A stretch of DNA of 13,959 nt. It comes from Bacteroidia bacterium (lineage in GTDB: Bacteria > Bacteroidota > Bacteroidia > JABEUT01). The DNA is taken from NCBI GenBank assembly GCA_013044305.1, contig JABEUT010000262.1, positions 1 through 13,959 of the forward strand. Reading direction: 5' to 3'. This document shows positions 6,494 to 13,959 of the stretch, one piece after another (positions within the stretch are counted from its first letter, which is position 1; every line of letters begins with the position of its first letter). The position numbers and the translations under genes are program-made. The notes under the pieces were generated by a model. That model was not told the origin of the DNA. It worked only from the letters and a program-made list of their open reading frames with translations, and did no database searches.

Positions 6494-7828
6494 TTATTTA
6501 TAAAACAGCCACTTGCCAAGTTCCTTATAGCTCACCTTCTTACCATACATCAGCAAGCCAACCCTGTATATACGCCCTGCGAGCCATACTGCTCCTAAAA
6601 TGGCCGATATAAGTAACACCATTGAAAGCAGCAACTGCCACACCGAAACACCGAAGGGTATCCTGGCCATCATGGCAATGGGGGAGGTGAGCGGTATAAT
6701 GGAAAACCAAACGGCAAGCGTGCTCTGCGGATCGCGGATGATATTTTGCATGATTATTATGGACAATATCAGTGGGGCTGTAACCGGCAACATGAATTGC
6801 TGTGTCTCCGTTTCCTGATCCACAGCGGAGCCTATGGCTGCAAACAGGGAGCTGTATAATAAATAACCTCCGAGAAAATAAAAGATAAAGCACCCTATTA
6901 CCAGCAGCCAGTTAGTGTTTTCAAGATTCTCTATAATGCTTGCCCCTTTGCTGATGGCTTCCTTTTTTGAAACTTTCATTCCGGCAAAATCTGTTTTAGC
7001 CTGCGCATCGGTACCTTGCCTGATTATTTGTCCGGTACGGGCATTGCCGGGTTTTATCTGCTGTTGTTCAATTAAGCCTGTTCCAACAGAGATAAGTATG
7101 CCGGACATTACTACCCATATCATAAACTGTGTTAAGCCCACCAGGCATACCCCGATTACCTTACCCATCATTAGCTGGAATGGTTTTACCGATGATATGA
7201 TAATCTCTACAATGCGGTTTATTTTTTCCTCCATTACTCCGCGCATCACCTGAACGGAATACATAAAAATGAACATATAAATTAGAAATGAACTTGCATA
7301 CCCCAATACCAGGTTATAAACGCTGCTGGTAACCTTGTTGTTCACATTGTTTACCACATCTATGTTTGTTTTAACAAGGTCAATAAGATTCGAATCGAGC
7401 TTGTTGGCTTTCATTTTGGATCGCTCTATTATATTGTCAAGGCTGTATTCAATATCCGATACTACTGTAACATCGGGGTCGGTCTTGGAATAAAGTATGG
7501 CTTTATTGGCCTCCACCACATTGGATGGTATGTAGAGCACCGATACACCGGTCGAATCGGCGAATAGCTTCCGCACCTCGCTGAGGGAGTAGGGGGAATA
7601 GCTGTAATCGTAAACGGTGGATTCGGTTTGCGGAATAATCCCCGAAAAAGACTTGGTTTCATCAACTACCACAACGCGGCGGGCTTTGGAAACACTGTTC
7701 GCAATTATCATTGGGGCAAAAATTACTCCCGCAAACAGCAGCGGACCGAGCACAGTCATAATTAGAAAGGATTTCTTTCTTACTCTGGTGGTGTATTCCC
7801 TTTGAATGATTAAACCTATTTTCGACAT
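6494..7828 (-). CDS. ABC-2 type exporter permease (NatB/YhaP-like)
   Basis: A 444-residue inner-membrane permease, partner of the ATPase encoded 48 bases upstream. The order of parts fits the NatB-like ABC-2 family: a basic N-terminus with IIQREYTTRVRKKSF, a first span (about 20-42), and a large extracytoplasmic domain (about 45-170). Then comes a multi-span block with the characteristic EEKINRIVEIIISSVKP amphipathic segment (about 210-226), a second hydrophilic loop (about 262-315) and four further spans. Family members export ions, peptides or lipids; the substrate cannot be read from sequence. The frame is open to an ATG at 7855, but ATG 7828 (MSKIGLIIQREY) is preferred because homologous proteins begin at this sequence and the upstream nine residues are polar and unremarkable. 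It sits between glycan genes and the Ddl fusion. Confidence 0.88.
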   Translation of the reverse strand: MSKIGLIIQREYTTRVRKKSFLIMTVLGPLLFAGVIFAPMIIANSVSKARRVVVVDETKSFSGIIPQTESTVYDYSYSPYSLSEVRKLFADSTGVSVLYIPSNVVEANKAILYSKTDPDVTVVSDIEYSLDNIIERSKMKANKLDSNLIDLVKTNIDVVNNVNNKVTSSVYNLVLGYASSFLIYMFIFMYSVQVMRGVMEEKINRIVEIIISSVKPFQLMMGKVIGVCLVGLTQFMIWVVMSGILISVGTGLIEQQQIKPGNARTGQIIRQGTDAQAKTDFAGMKVSKKEAISKGASIIENLENTNWLLVIGCFIFYFLGGYLLYSSLFAAIGSAVDQETETQQFMLPVTAPLILSIIIMQNIIRDPQSTLAVWFSIIPLTSPIAMMARIPFGVSVWQLLLSMVLLISAILGAVWLAGRIYRVGLLMYGKKVSYKELGKWLFYK

Positions 7829-7876
7829 AACGGTTGTTTTTTTTGTTTGCAGCAAATTTCTAATGTTGTTCCATGT

Positions 7877-8791
7877 TTAACCTTTCACAGCTTTAATAAA
7901 TATCTCGCTCATGGAAGGCAGTATTTCCGTAAAACCGTGTACTTCGCAAACGGGCAGAACGGTTTTCAGCAGATCGTTTGGCGAAAATTCAGAAGGTATT
8001 TTAATACGTATGAGGTGTACCCCTTTTTTTGTTTCAATCTGCTGCGGAAAAAATTTGTTCTCTATTGCAGAGGTGAAGGAATCTTCCTTACCCGTAAATT
8101 GCAGTTCCCAAAGATGCTCTTTGTAATTTTGCCTGATGTCGTGCACCGAGCCTTCCAGAACGGCTTTTGAGTGGTTGATGAGGGTGATATGGTCGCACAG
8201 CTCCTCTACCGATGCCATATTGTGTGTGGAAAGTATAATGGTGCTTCCTGTATTTTTTAACCTTAACAGCTCATTCCGTATCAGTTCCACGTTAATCGGG
8301 TCGAAGCCGCTGAACGGTTCGTCGAGAATGAGCAGAGACGGTTCATGGAGGACGGTTACAATAAACTGTACCTTTTGGGCCATTCCCTTTGAAAGCTCCT
8401 CTACCTTTTTATCCCACCAATTGATTATTTCAAACTTTTTGAACCAGTCGCGTAGCTTATTCAGAGCATCGGCTTTATTCAGTCCCTTCAGTTGCGCCAG
8501 ATACAGGGCCTGTTCGCCCACTTTCATTTTCTTGTACAAGCCACGTTCTTCGGGCAGGTATCCAATTTTTGATGTGTGCCCCAGTGTCATTTTTTCGTTA
8601 AAGAACAGCACCTCGCCTTCGTCGGGCGCCGTAATCTGGTTAATGATGCGGATTAGCGAGGTTTTTCCGGCGCCATTCGGCCCAAGTAAACCGTAAATGC
8701 TTCCTTCAGGTACATTTATATTCACATCGTTCAGGGCGGTATGCTTCGAATACCTTTTTACTATATGATTTGCGGTTATGATATTTGCCAT
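7877..8791 (-). CDS. ABC transporter ATP-binding protein (NatA-like)
   Basis: A 304-residue cytoplasmic ATPase that powers the adjacent ABC-2 permease. It has Walker A GPNGAGKT (residues 37-44), a region at the Q-loop reading YLPEERGLY (about 79-86), signature LSKGM (133-137), Walker B LLILDEP (153-159) and H-loop His190 in STHNM. The LSKGM signature and PEERGLY segment are typical of the NatA/drug-export subfamily. A C-terminal extension of about 85 residues (after about 220) without further motifs is usual in this group. It starts 22 bases after the O-antigen-ligase-like gene on the same strand, suggesting one transcript with it and the permease. The substrate is unknown. Confidence 0.93.
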   Translation of the reverse strand: MANIITANHIVKRYSKHTALNDVNINVPEGSIYGLLGPNGAGKTSLIRIINQITAPDEGEVLFFNEKMTLGHTSKIGYLPEERGLYKKMKVGEQALYLAQLKGLNKADALNKLRDWFKKFEIINWWDKKVEELSKGMAQKVQFIVTVLHEPSLLILDEPFSGFDPINVELIRNELLRLKNTGSTIILSTHNMASVEELCDHITLINHSKAVLEGSVHDIRQNYKEHLWELQFTGKEDSFTSAIENKFFPQQIETKKGVHLIRIKIPSEFSPNDLLKTVLPVCEVHGFTEILPSMSEIFIKAVKG

Positions 8792-8813
8792 TTTTCTGTC
8801 AAGTAATGTTATT

Positions 8814-10286
8814 TTAATGTCTGGCTTCTGATGTGTCGCCGGTTTGCGGACTTACCTGAACCCGGCTCTGAAGATCGATAGCAACAAGGATGCCAATGAA
8901 CCCCCAGAAAGGTACGGCGGCCTTGTCGGTATCTAAAAAGTTGTTCATTGCTCCGTGTACAAAATATGTTACAAGCCCTAAGAAGATGCCTGTTGAAAGC
9001 AGTTTCAGTTCATTGTCTTTTAGCCGTTCATTCAACCGGAAGGACAGTATGAATAGCATTACTGCCAAACCGACAAACGATAACATACCCATAATGCCTT
9101 GTTCAGCCAATGGGCCCAGGTATTCACTATGCGCATTTCCACCGTTGCCAAGGTTTGTGCTTATTATTGTTCTTTCGTACGACAGCTGGTACGGGGCGTA
9201 CTGAAATGAATAGGTTCCAGGTCCGAATCCGATAAGGGGTTTATCCAGGAACATACGGTATGCACAGCTCCATCTGTTCAGGCGTTCCAGGTTCGACGCA
9301 TCGGTCGAAATGTTGGATATCGATTCTATTTCAGTTCCCAGCTTCTGCGATACCTGGTTTTCGTTCTTTTGCAGTTTCATTATAATCTGTGTCTCGAATA
9401 CAAAGAACAGGGCTATAGCCAAGCAAATTGCAGCAAAAATATAGGTAAGCTTAACCCTGAATTTCAATAAAAGAAAGATAAACAATGCCACTACCACACT
9501 CACCCACGAGGCACGGCTGTAGGACATACCCAAGGCTGCAAGGAATATAAAGAACAGAATCGCCGCCGTTATTTTGAATGCGGGTCTTGTCGCCTTGTTG
9601 AATGAAAAAACAAGCAGCACAGGCATAAACATGGCAAGCATGGCTCCGTATGCTGTATGGTCGTTGTAAAATGGGTTCATGGCAAAGTGCGAAACCTTTT
9701 CAGTAAAATGACCCTGTACCTGCCTGAACATGGTGTAAAATATTACTATTGTGAACGATGCCGTGTAGAGCCAGATAAAACGGCGTATGTTTTTCCTGTC
9801 GCGGAACAGATATATCCCCAAAAAATAAAAGGTGGCGACGCCCCAGCAGCGGTCAATCAGAAATTTGAATGATACAATAGGCATGGTGCTTGTTACGGAG
9901 GTAATTAAAATCCAGAATAAACTGAACAGTATGATTATGGTTATCGGATGGTTTAGTGTTTTTTTGTCGTACCCGTTCTGTATAAGGAGCAACAGGAATA
10001 AAAAAAGGATGCCAAGCAAAATGGGGCTGGTGGGGAGTGATGCCCCAATGCCCACACTCCCCAGGGATACGCCGGGTACAGAGGCTATTCTTATGGAAAG
10101 CGGTGTAAGAAAAACAACGGCAAGGATAAGCTTATCCAGGGTAAAAAGCGCGGCGTAAACAGCAAGTAGTACCAGGGGCAATAATCCGAACAGGAAATTG
10201 CCTTTCACAAGCATAAGCCAAACATCGGCTGCTACAAAGGCGAAACTGAACAGGTAGAACAGAATGATATTTTTCTTTGCTGCCAC
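8814..10286 (-). CDS. O-antigen ligase/polymerase family membrane protein (Wzy_C domain)
   Basis: A 490-residue multi-pass inner-membrane protein, about ten or more hydrophobic segments, of the WaaL/Wzy superfamily. Members transfer lipid-linked glycan onto an acceptor or polymerise repeat units on the periplasmic face. The Wzy_C domain (about 245-405) shows SYSRASW (Arg258), the loop NRWSCAYRMFLDKPLIGFGP (about 337-356) and NAHSEYLGPLAEQG with His386, matching the Arg and His positions considered functional in the family. Ligase and polymerase cannot be told apart from sequence; the Wzz-like genes just upstream favour a glycan-assembly role. The proposed start is GTG at 10286: an in-frame stop lies 27 bases upstream and no ATG occurs before residue 25. 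An 81-base gap separates it from the preceding gene and 22 bases from the ABC ATPase. Confidence 0.9.
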   Translation of the reverse strand: MAAKKNIILFYLFSFAFVAADVWLMLVKGNFLFGLLPLVLLAVYAALFTLDKLILAVVFLTPLSIRIASVPGVSLGSVGIGASLPTSPILLGILFLFLLLLIQNGYDKKTLNHPITIIILFSLFWILITSVTSTMPIVSFKFLIDRCWGVATFYFLGIYLFRDRKNIRRFIWLYTASFTIVIFYTMFRQVQGHFTEKVSHFAMNPFYNDHTAYGAMLAMFMPVLLVFSFNKATRPAFKITAAILFFIFLAALGMSYSRASWVSVVVALFIFLLLKFRVKLTYIFAAICLAIALFFVFETQIIMKLQKNENQVSQKLGTEIESISNISTDASNLERLNRWSCAYRMFLDKPLIGFGPGTYSFQYAPYQLSYERTIISTNLGNGGNAHSEYLGPLAEQGIMGMLSFVGLAVMLFILSFRLNERLKDNELKLLSTGIFLGLVTYFVHGAMNNFLDTDKAAVPFWGFIGILVAIDLQSRVQVSPQTGDTSEARH

Positions 10287-10367
10287 GCTATTTATTAACT
10301 TATTATCTTAATCCGTACTTCGCAATTATGGTGCGTAATTTCCTCGTAAAACAAGCAACGGAGGCGC

Positions 10368-11312
10368 TTATTCCTTTTGCCTTTCGAATACTTTGATTAG
10401 AAAAATGGAAAATATTAAAGCAGATACACAGGCGCCTAAAATCATCAGCCACCGAACCGGATAAGTTCTGCTGTCGGCAGGGTAGGGGGCTGCCACTATA
10501 TTGGTGTAAGTAATTTGCTTGTTTACATCCCTTACCGCGTCGTCGTATTTAACAAGTAACTCGTCATATTCTTTCCATGCGTCCTTTAAATGCAAATTAA
10601 CCGCATTGAATTCCTCTCCTTTTTCCTCAAGGTTTTTAATTTGTGTTGCGGCTTCATCCAGCGGCTTTCCGCCTTTTGAAGAGGCAAGCATCTGGTAATA
10701 GGCGCGCATCACCTCCCGCGATTCACTGGTGTAGTCAACAAGCCCGTATTGCACACTTAGTTGTTTCGAAACAGCAGCCATGGAATCAATCTCCCTTTTT
10801 TTAATATCGAGCGATTTTTTGTACATAGTCATTGTTTCCACCGATTTCGCTTTTTGAGTGGCAAGTAATTTTTTATTCAGCGCGTTGATAATGGACTGAA
10901 CCATTAAGCAAGCCGTATCGCTGCTACGGTCAAATACTGTGATCTGGGCAGCCTCAAATTCAGTGCTGGTAATGCTCACGTTATCATTATATTCACTAAG
11001 CAGCTTGGAGTAATAATTCTTTTTGGTTGTGTCAATTCCATAATGCCGGATTAGGTTAAATTTTCTAATGATGTCATCCTTTATATCTACAGAAGTAAGG
11101 AATTGCAGCATTTGCTCGGTTGCACTTTCCCTCGAGAAAGAAGTAATGTTGTAAGGATAAACAATGGCGTATGATTTGTACTGGTAATTAATAAAATAGG
11201 GGTTCGTAAACACAACGGAGGCTGCGAAAGCAACCACCTGCACCACAAGCAAGGATGTCCAGTGATGCCAGATCCAGCCGGCTATATTATTTTTTAAAAT
11301 GTTGCCGGTCAT
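10368..11312 (-). CDS. Wzz/GumC-like polysaccharide chain-length protein, second paralog
   Basis: A 314-residue protein with two membrane spans (about 18-36 and 286-307) and a large periplasmic part rich in helices and probable coiled coil (about 150-270). This is the architecture of Wzz/PCP co-polymerases that set glycan chain length. The Pro-rich boundary YPADSRTYPVRWLMILG before the last span is a family hallmark. No Walker motifs or Tyr-rich tail are present, so the cytoplasmic BY-kinase domain of PCP-2a proteins is missing. It shares an aligned core with the preceding gene: TEQMLQFLTSVDIKDDII and ITVFDRSSDTACLM match its SEQMLQILKSDEVMQAI and VQVYDHNPDRAALM. The two are separated by 3 bases, so they are tandem, co-transcribed duplicates. 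Confidence 0.82.
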   Translation of the reverse strand: MTGNILKNNIAGWIWHHWTSLLVVQVVAFAASVVFTNPYFINYQYKSYAIVYPYNITSFSRESATEQMLQFLTSVDIKDDIIRKFNLIRHYGIDTTKKNYYSKLLSEYNDNVSITSTEFEAAQITVFDRSSDTACLMVQSIINALNKKLLATQKAKSVETMTMYKKSLDIKKREIDSMAAVSKQLSVQYGLVDYTSESREVMRAYYQMLASSKGGKPLDEAATQIKNLEEKGEEFNAVNLHLKDAWKEYDELLVKYDDAVRDVNKQITYTNIVAAPYPADSRTYPVRWLMILGACVSALIFSIFLIKVFERQKE

Positions 11313-11315
11313 CAG

Positions 11316-12287
11316 TCAACGGGGAGGTGTTATTTTGTTAATAAATAGCAGCGCTGCTAAACCAAAAAAGAATGCTGCCATTGTTGAGCCTGCAACAATG
11401 AGCCAGCGTATCGGATAGGTTCTCTTGTCCGGCGGCACCGCTTTTTCGGCGACAAAAAACGGCGGAATATATTTCTCGGCATTTGCTTTTGCCTGCAGAT
11501 AATTTACCTTCAGCTGCTGCATCCATTTATAGGCATCAATTAGGTTGTTTTCAATTATAAAGTACTGCTTTCCATACTGCTCGAAAGGTTTTAGTTTGCT
11601 TTCAAGGGCTTCAATACTGGCCGGGCTTCCCTTCACTTCAGCCTCCGAATAGCCTCTGGTATATTCCCTTACCTGTAAATCGAAATTCAATATTCCTGCT
11701 TTTCTGAAATAGTTCATACTATCCTCAAGGCTGTTTTCCACTTGCAGCATGGAGTCATATTGCTGTTTTACGATTCTGTATGCAGCCTCGGTACGCTGGT
11801 GTACGATAGCCCTGAACAGTGAGTCGGCTGCAGAAACCATGCTATTGGCCATCAACGCCGCCCTATCCGGGTTGTGGTCGTACACCTGCACTTTAATAGA
11901 CTGGTATTCTGTTATTTCCGAGTTAAAATTATTTGAATAATAATCTTTAAGTACCGCATATTTATCGGGCCTTTTGCTTAGCCCGTATAAGTCAATAAGG
12001 TTATACTTCTTATTAATAGCCTGCATTACCTCATCCGATTTAAGTATCTGCAGCATCTGTTCCGAATTCTTCTCCTCACCGAAAGCGAGGTAGTCTTTCG
12101 AGTAAGGTTCATCATTTAATAAAGATTTGGAGATGTTGTTATCCTGTGAGGAAAACAGTATAGTTGTCGCCTTATATTGAGGGGGGAGTATAAATGCAAC
12201 CACAGTTGAAGTTATGGCCGCTATAAGACAAATAATAAGAAGTTGTTTCCAGGATGAGCGAATGAAATCAAAAATATGGTTTGGCAT
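11316..12287 (-). CDS. Wzz/GumC-like polysaccharide chain-length protein, first paralog
   Basis: A 323-residue inner-membrane protein with spans at about 15-34 and 294-315 and a periplasmic domain between them. The N-terminal Wzz-type segment (LPPQYKATTILFSSQDN, about 34-50) is followed by helical coiled-coil-prone sequence (about 150-275). It then has the Pro-rich hinge AVPPDKRTYPIRWLIVAG before the second span. These features place it with chain-length determinant/GumC proteins acting with Wzy polymerases or ABC exporters of surface glycan. No ATPase or kinase domain and no outer-membrane export protein is encoded nearby. It is the first gene of the minus-strand run, with a well-formed promoter about 50 bases upstream of ATG 12287. 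The next gene begins 3 bases after its stop. Confidence 0.85.
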   Translation of the reverse strand: MPNHIFDFIRSSWKQLLIICLIAAITSTVVAFILPPQYKATTILFSSQDNNISKSLLNDEPYSKDYLAFGEEKNSEQMLQILKSDEVMQAINKKYNLIDLYGLSKRPDKYAVLKDYYSNNFNSEITEYQSIKVQVYDHNPDRAALMANSMVSAADSLFRAIVHQRTEAAYRIVKQQYDSMLQVENSLEDSMNYFRKAGILNFDLQVREYTRGYSEAEVKGSPASIEALESKLKPFEQYGKQYFIIENNLIDAYKWMQQLKVNYLQAKANAEKYIPPFFVAEKAVPPDKRTYPIRWLIVAGSTMAAFFFGLAALLFINKITPPR

Positions 12288-12338
12288 CAGAATCGGTGAT
12301 TAATGAAAAATTCTTATCGTATGGATTTCAAATATTGA

Positions 12339-12371
12339 CAAAAGTAGAAAAAATCCGCTCCCGTAGTACAA
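12339..12371 (-). promoter_or_regulatory. Promoter of the Wzz-led minus-strand operon
   Basis: On the minus strand, TTG (12371-12369), a 22-base spacer and TACTTTTG (12346-12339) give an exact fit to TTG-N17-23-TAnnTTTG. The Wzz start is about 51 bases downstream. This is the strongest promoter candidate in the window and probably drives the glycan genes. Confidence 0.55.
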
Positions 12372-12388
12372 CAAACAGTGCATGCAGC

Positions 12389-12406
12389 CTTTCACACCGC
12401 TGAAAG
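12389..12406. repeat. Short inverted repeat in the divergent intergenic region
   Basis: CTTTCA-CACCGC-TGAAAG is a 6-bp inverted repeat with a 6-base centre, lying between the two divergent promoters; a TGCATGCA palindrome sits just beside it (12379-12386). It could be an operator or a hairpin, but repeats this short also occur by chance. Confidence 0.3.
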
Positions 12407-12494
12407 CAAGCATCGGTATCATTTTCCATTGAAAAATAAATAAGCGGTTTGTTACAATGGGTGTCCCGTATTTCAGCGGTTCCTATTAAATATG

Positions 12495-12502
12495 TAAGTT
12501 TG
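12495..12502 (+). promoter_or_regulatory. Putative -7 promoter element for the YfhO-like gene
   Basis: TAAGTTTG fits TAnnTTTG exactly, 27 bases before ATG 12530. The likely -33 position (around 12471-12474) reads TTTC rather than TTTG, so support is partial. Confidence 0.4.
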
Positions 12503-12529
12503 TTTGCTTAATTTAAAATAAACCAAGTC

Positions 12530-13959
12530 ATGCAGATAAATTTTAAGTCATGGACGCCCCATATAGCGGCAATTATTATTTTTATTTTGGTGCCCCTCGT
12601 TTATTTTTTGCCAGCCCTTAAAGGATTAGCTTTCCACCAGCCCGACATTGATAATTTTCTCGGCGCTTCAAAGGAAATTTGGGACTTCCGCAACCGCTTT
12701 CACAAAGAACCGCTCTGGACAAATTCTATTTTCTGCGGAATGCCAGCTTATCAGGTTTCTACGGAATACCCGGCCAATCTTGTACAGTATCTATTCCATT
12801 TTCTGATATATACAATACCTTTTCCTGCCGGAATTGTTTTTATGTACTCCCTTGGTTTTTATTTGCTCCTAAAGGTGCTGAAGGTTGATACCAGGGTAGC
12901 CATACTCGGTTCTTTTGCTTATGCATTTTCCTCATTTTTCTTCATAATTCTTGCAGCGGGGCACAATTCGGAAGCAAATGCCATTGCCTTTATGGCACCG
13001 GTTATTGCAGGGGTTATACTAACCTACAATGGCAGGCTGCTTTCCGGCGGAATTCTAACCGCCCTTGCCCTTGCCCTTGAATTGTACGCCGGGCACCTGC
13101 AAATTACCTATTATCTTGCAATTTTTCTTTTGGTTTACGCCCTTACGCGGTTCATCGAGGCTGTGGTAAAGAAGCAAATATCCTCATTTTTCAAATCATC
13201 TGCTGTTCTTGCCTTTGCAGCAATACTGGCTGTATCTACCAATATTACAAACCTTTGGCTTACTTACCAGTATGGTAAGTATTCAACCAGAGGTAAATCG
13301 GAACTTACCCTCATTCACGAAAAGAAAACAACCGGTCTTGATAAAAGTTATGCAACGCAATGGAGCTATGGTGTTGATGAAACGATGACCCTGCTGATGC
13401 CCGATTTCAAAGGAGGAGCCTCGGAGCCGATAGGAAATTCCAAAGCCCTGCAGGGGGTTGACCCGCAATTTCAACAGGCCGTGGCACAAAGCGATAAGTA
13501 TTACGGCGACCAGCCTTTTACATCAGGACCGGTTTATGCGGGTGCCATTGTTTGTTTTCTTGCATTAATTGGCTTCTTTGTTATTAAAGGATCGTTTAAG
13601 TGGTTTCTGTTGTTCATCACTTTTTTATCTGCCGCCTTGTCATGGGGAAAGAACCCGGCACCGGTATTAGGAACCTCTGTGTTCGATTTCTTTTTCAACC
13701 ATGTGCCCGGATTCAATAATTTTCGTTCGGTTTCCATGATACTGGTACTTGCCGAACTCACTCTGCCTTTGCTGGCAGCTCTGGCAGTCGATCACTTTAT
13801 TAAGCAGCAGGACTTTTTTAATGAAAAAATAAAACTGCGGTTCTTTAAAAAGCCTGTTGCCGGCAAAAAAATATACTTCACAGCCTTTATATTAACAGGT
13901 GGCATTGCCATTCTTTGCTATCTGGCACCGGGGGCATTCTCCGATTTCCATAAACACAA
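12530..13959 (+). CDS. YfhO-like multi-pass membrane protein (3' end beyond window)
   Basis: An open frame from ATG 12530 to the window end gives 476 residues with no stop. It begins with a membrane span (about 11-30), then the periplasmic loop typical of Bacteroidota YfhO-like proteins: HQPDIDNFLGASKEIWDFR (36-54, with Asp39) and PLWTNSIFCGMPAYQVS (61-77). Many further spans follow, with conserved-looking polar sites AAGHNSEANA (about 142-151) and YAGHLQITYY (186-195). A large loop (about 250-335) contains YSTRGKSEL. YfhO-type proteins belong to the GT-C-like membrane glycosyltransferase group, and Bacillus YfhO is implicated in lipoteichoic acid glycosylation; the role in Bacteroidota is not established. 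It is divergent from the Wzz operon, sharing a 242-base promoter region, which supports an envelope-glycan role. The family normally runs to about 800 residues, so roughly half is visible. Confidence 0.85.
   Translation, partial: MQINFKSWTPHIAAIIIFILVPLVYFLPALKGLAFHQPDIDNFLGASKEIWDFRNRFHKEPLWTNSIFCGMPAYQVSTEYPANLVQYLFHFLIYTIPFPAGIVFMYSLGFYLLLKVLKVDTRVAILGSFAYAFSSFFFIILAAGHNSEANAIAFMAPVIAGVILTYNGRLLSGGILTALALALELYAGHLQITYYLAIFLLVYALTRFIEAVVKKQISSFFKSSAVLAFAAILAVSTNITNLWLTYQYGKYSTRGKSELTLIHEKKTTGLDKSYATQWSYGVDETMTLLMPDFKGGASEPIGNSKALQGVDPQFQQAVAQSDKYYGDQPFTSGPVYAGAIVCFLALIGFFVIKGSFKWFLLFITFLSAALSWGKNPAPVLGTSVFDFFFNHVPGFNNFRSVSMILVLAELTLPLLAALAVDHFIKQQDFFNEKIKLRFFKKPVAGKKIYFTAFILTGGIAILCYLAPGAFSDFHKH

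Noticed and set aside
7829..7855. Nine-codon upstream extension of the ABC permease from ATG 7855
   Set aside because: The conserved N-terminus of the family begins at MSKIGLIIQREY (7828); the extra residues look like leader sequence.
10368..12287. Capsule tyrosine kinase (Wzc-type) in the Wzz-like pair
   Set aside because: Neither protein has Walker motifs or a Tyr-rich tail after the second membrane span; both end within about 15 residues of it.
1..13959. Mobile elements, CRISPR arrays, tRNA or rRNA genes
   Set aside because: No transposase or integrase sequence, regularly spaced repeats or tRNA-like cloverleaf was noticed on either strand.

Overview
The window reads as chromosomal DNA of a member of the Bacteroidota. 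Three things point there: putative promoters that fit the phylum's TAnnTTTG -7 element (with a TTG-type -33 in two cases), A-rich start regions with little Shine-Dalgarno signal, and family types common in the phylum, such as a stand-alone membrane PASTA protein next to a Ddl and a long YfhO-like membrane protein. Genus or order cannot be fixed from the sequence. No tRNA, rRNA, insertion sequence, phage gene or CRISPR array was seen.

Layout. Bases 1-271 (minus) hold the N-terminal part of hisS, cut by the window edge. Bases 519-2974 (plus) hold a small secreted protein of unknown function, an overlapping 35-residue single-span membrane ORF, a SCO1/SenC-type copper/redox protein and a 3-hydroxybutyryl-CoA dehydrogenase. 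Bases 3012-12287 are one long minus-strand run. In transcription order it holds two tandem Wzz/GumC-like chain-length proteins, an O-antigen ligase/polymerase-type membrane protein, an ABC exporter (ATPase plus NatB-like permease), a 914-residue protein made of two fused D-Ala-D-Ala-ligase-like modules, and a two-PASTA membrane protein. From 12530 a YfhO-like multi-pass membrane protein runs rightward off the window, divergent from the Wzz genes.

How the genes may work together. The right half looks like a cell-envelope block: polysaccharide chain-length control and polymerisation or ligation, possibly glycan-related YfhO membrane chemistry, an ABC exporter, then peptidoglycan precursor synthesis (Ddl) with a peptidoglycan-associated PASTA protein. 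The left half is ordinary housekeeping (translation, metal/redox, fatty acid or butyrate metabolism).

The most unusual object is the tandem Ddl fusion (3675-6419). Both halves keep most ATP-grasp ligase landmarks but differ at substrate-determining positions. Module 1 has the Tyr-type omega loop expected for D-Ala-D-Ala formation. Module 2 has Phe at that position, a substitution known in other Ddl enzymes to favour D-Ala-D-lactate-type products, plus a changed glycine-rich loop. This suggests two non-equivalent ligase activities, or one catalytic and one regulatory half, in one chain.
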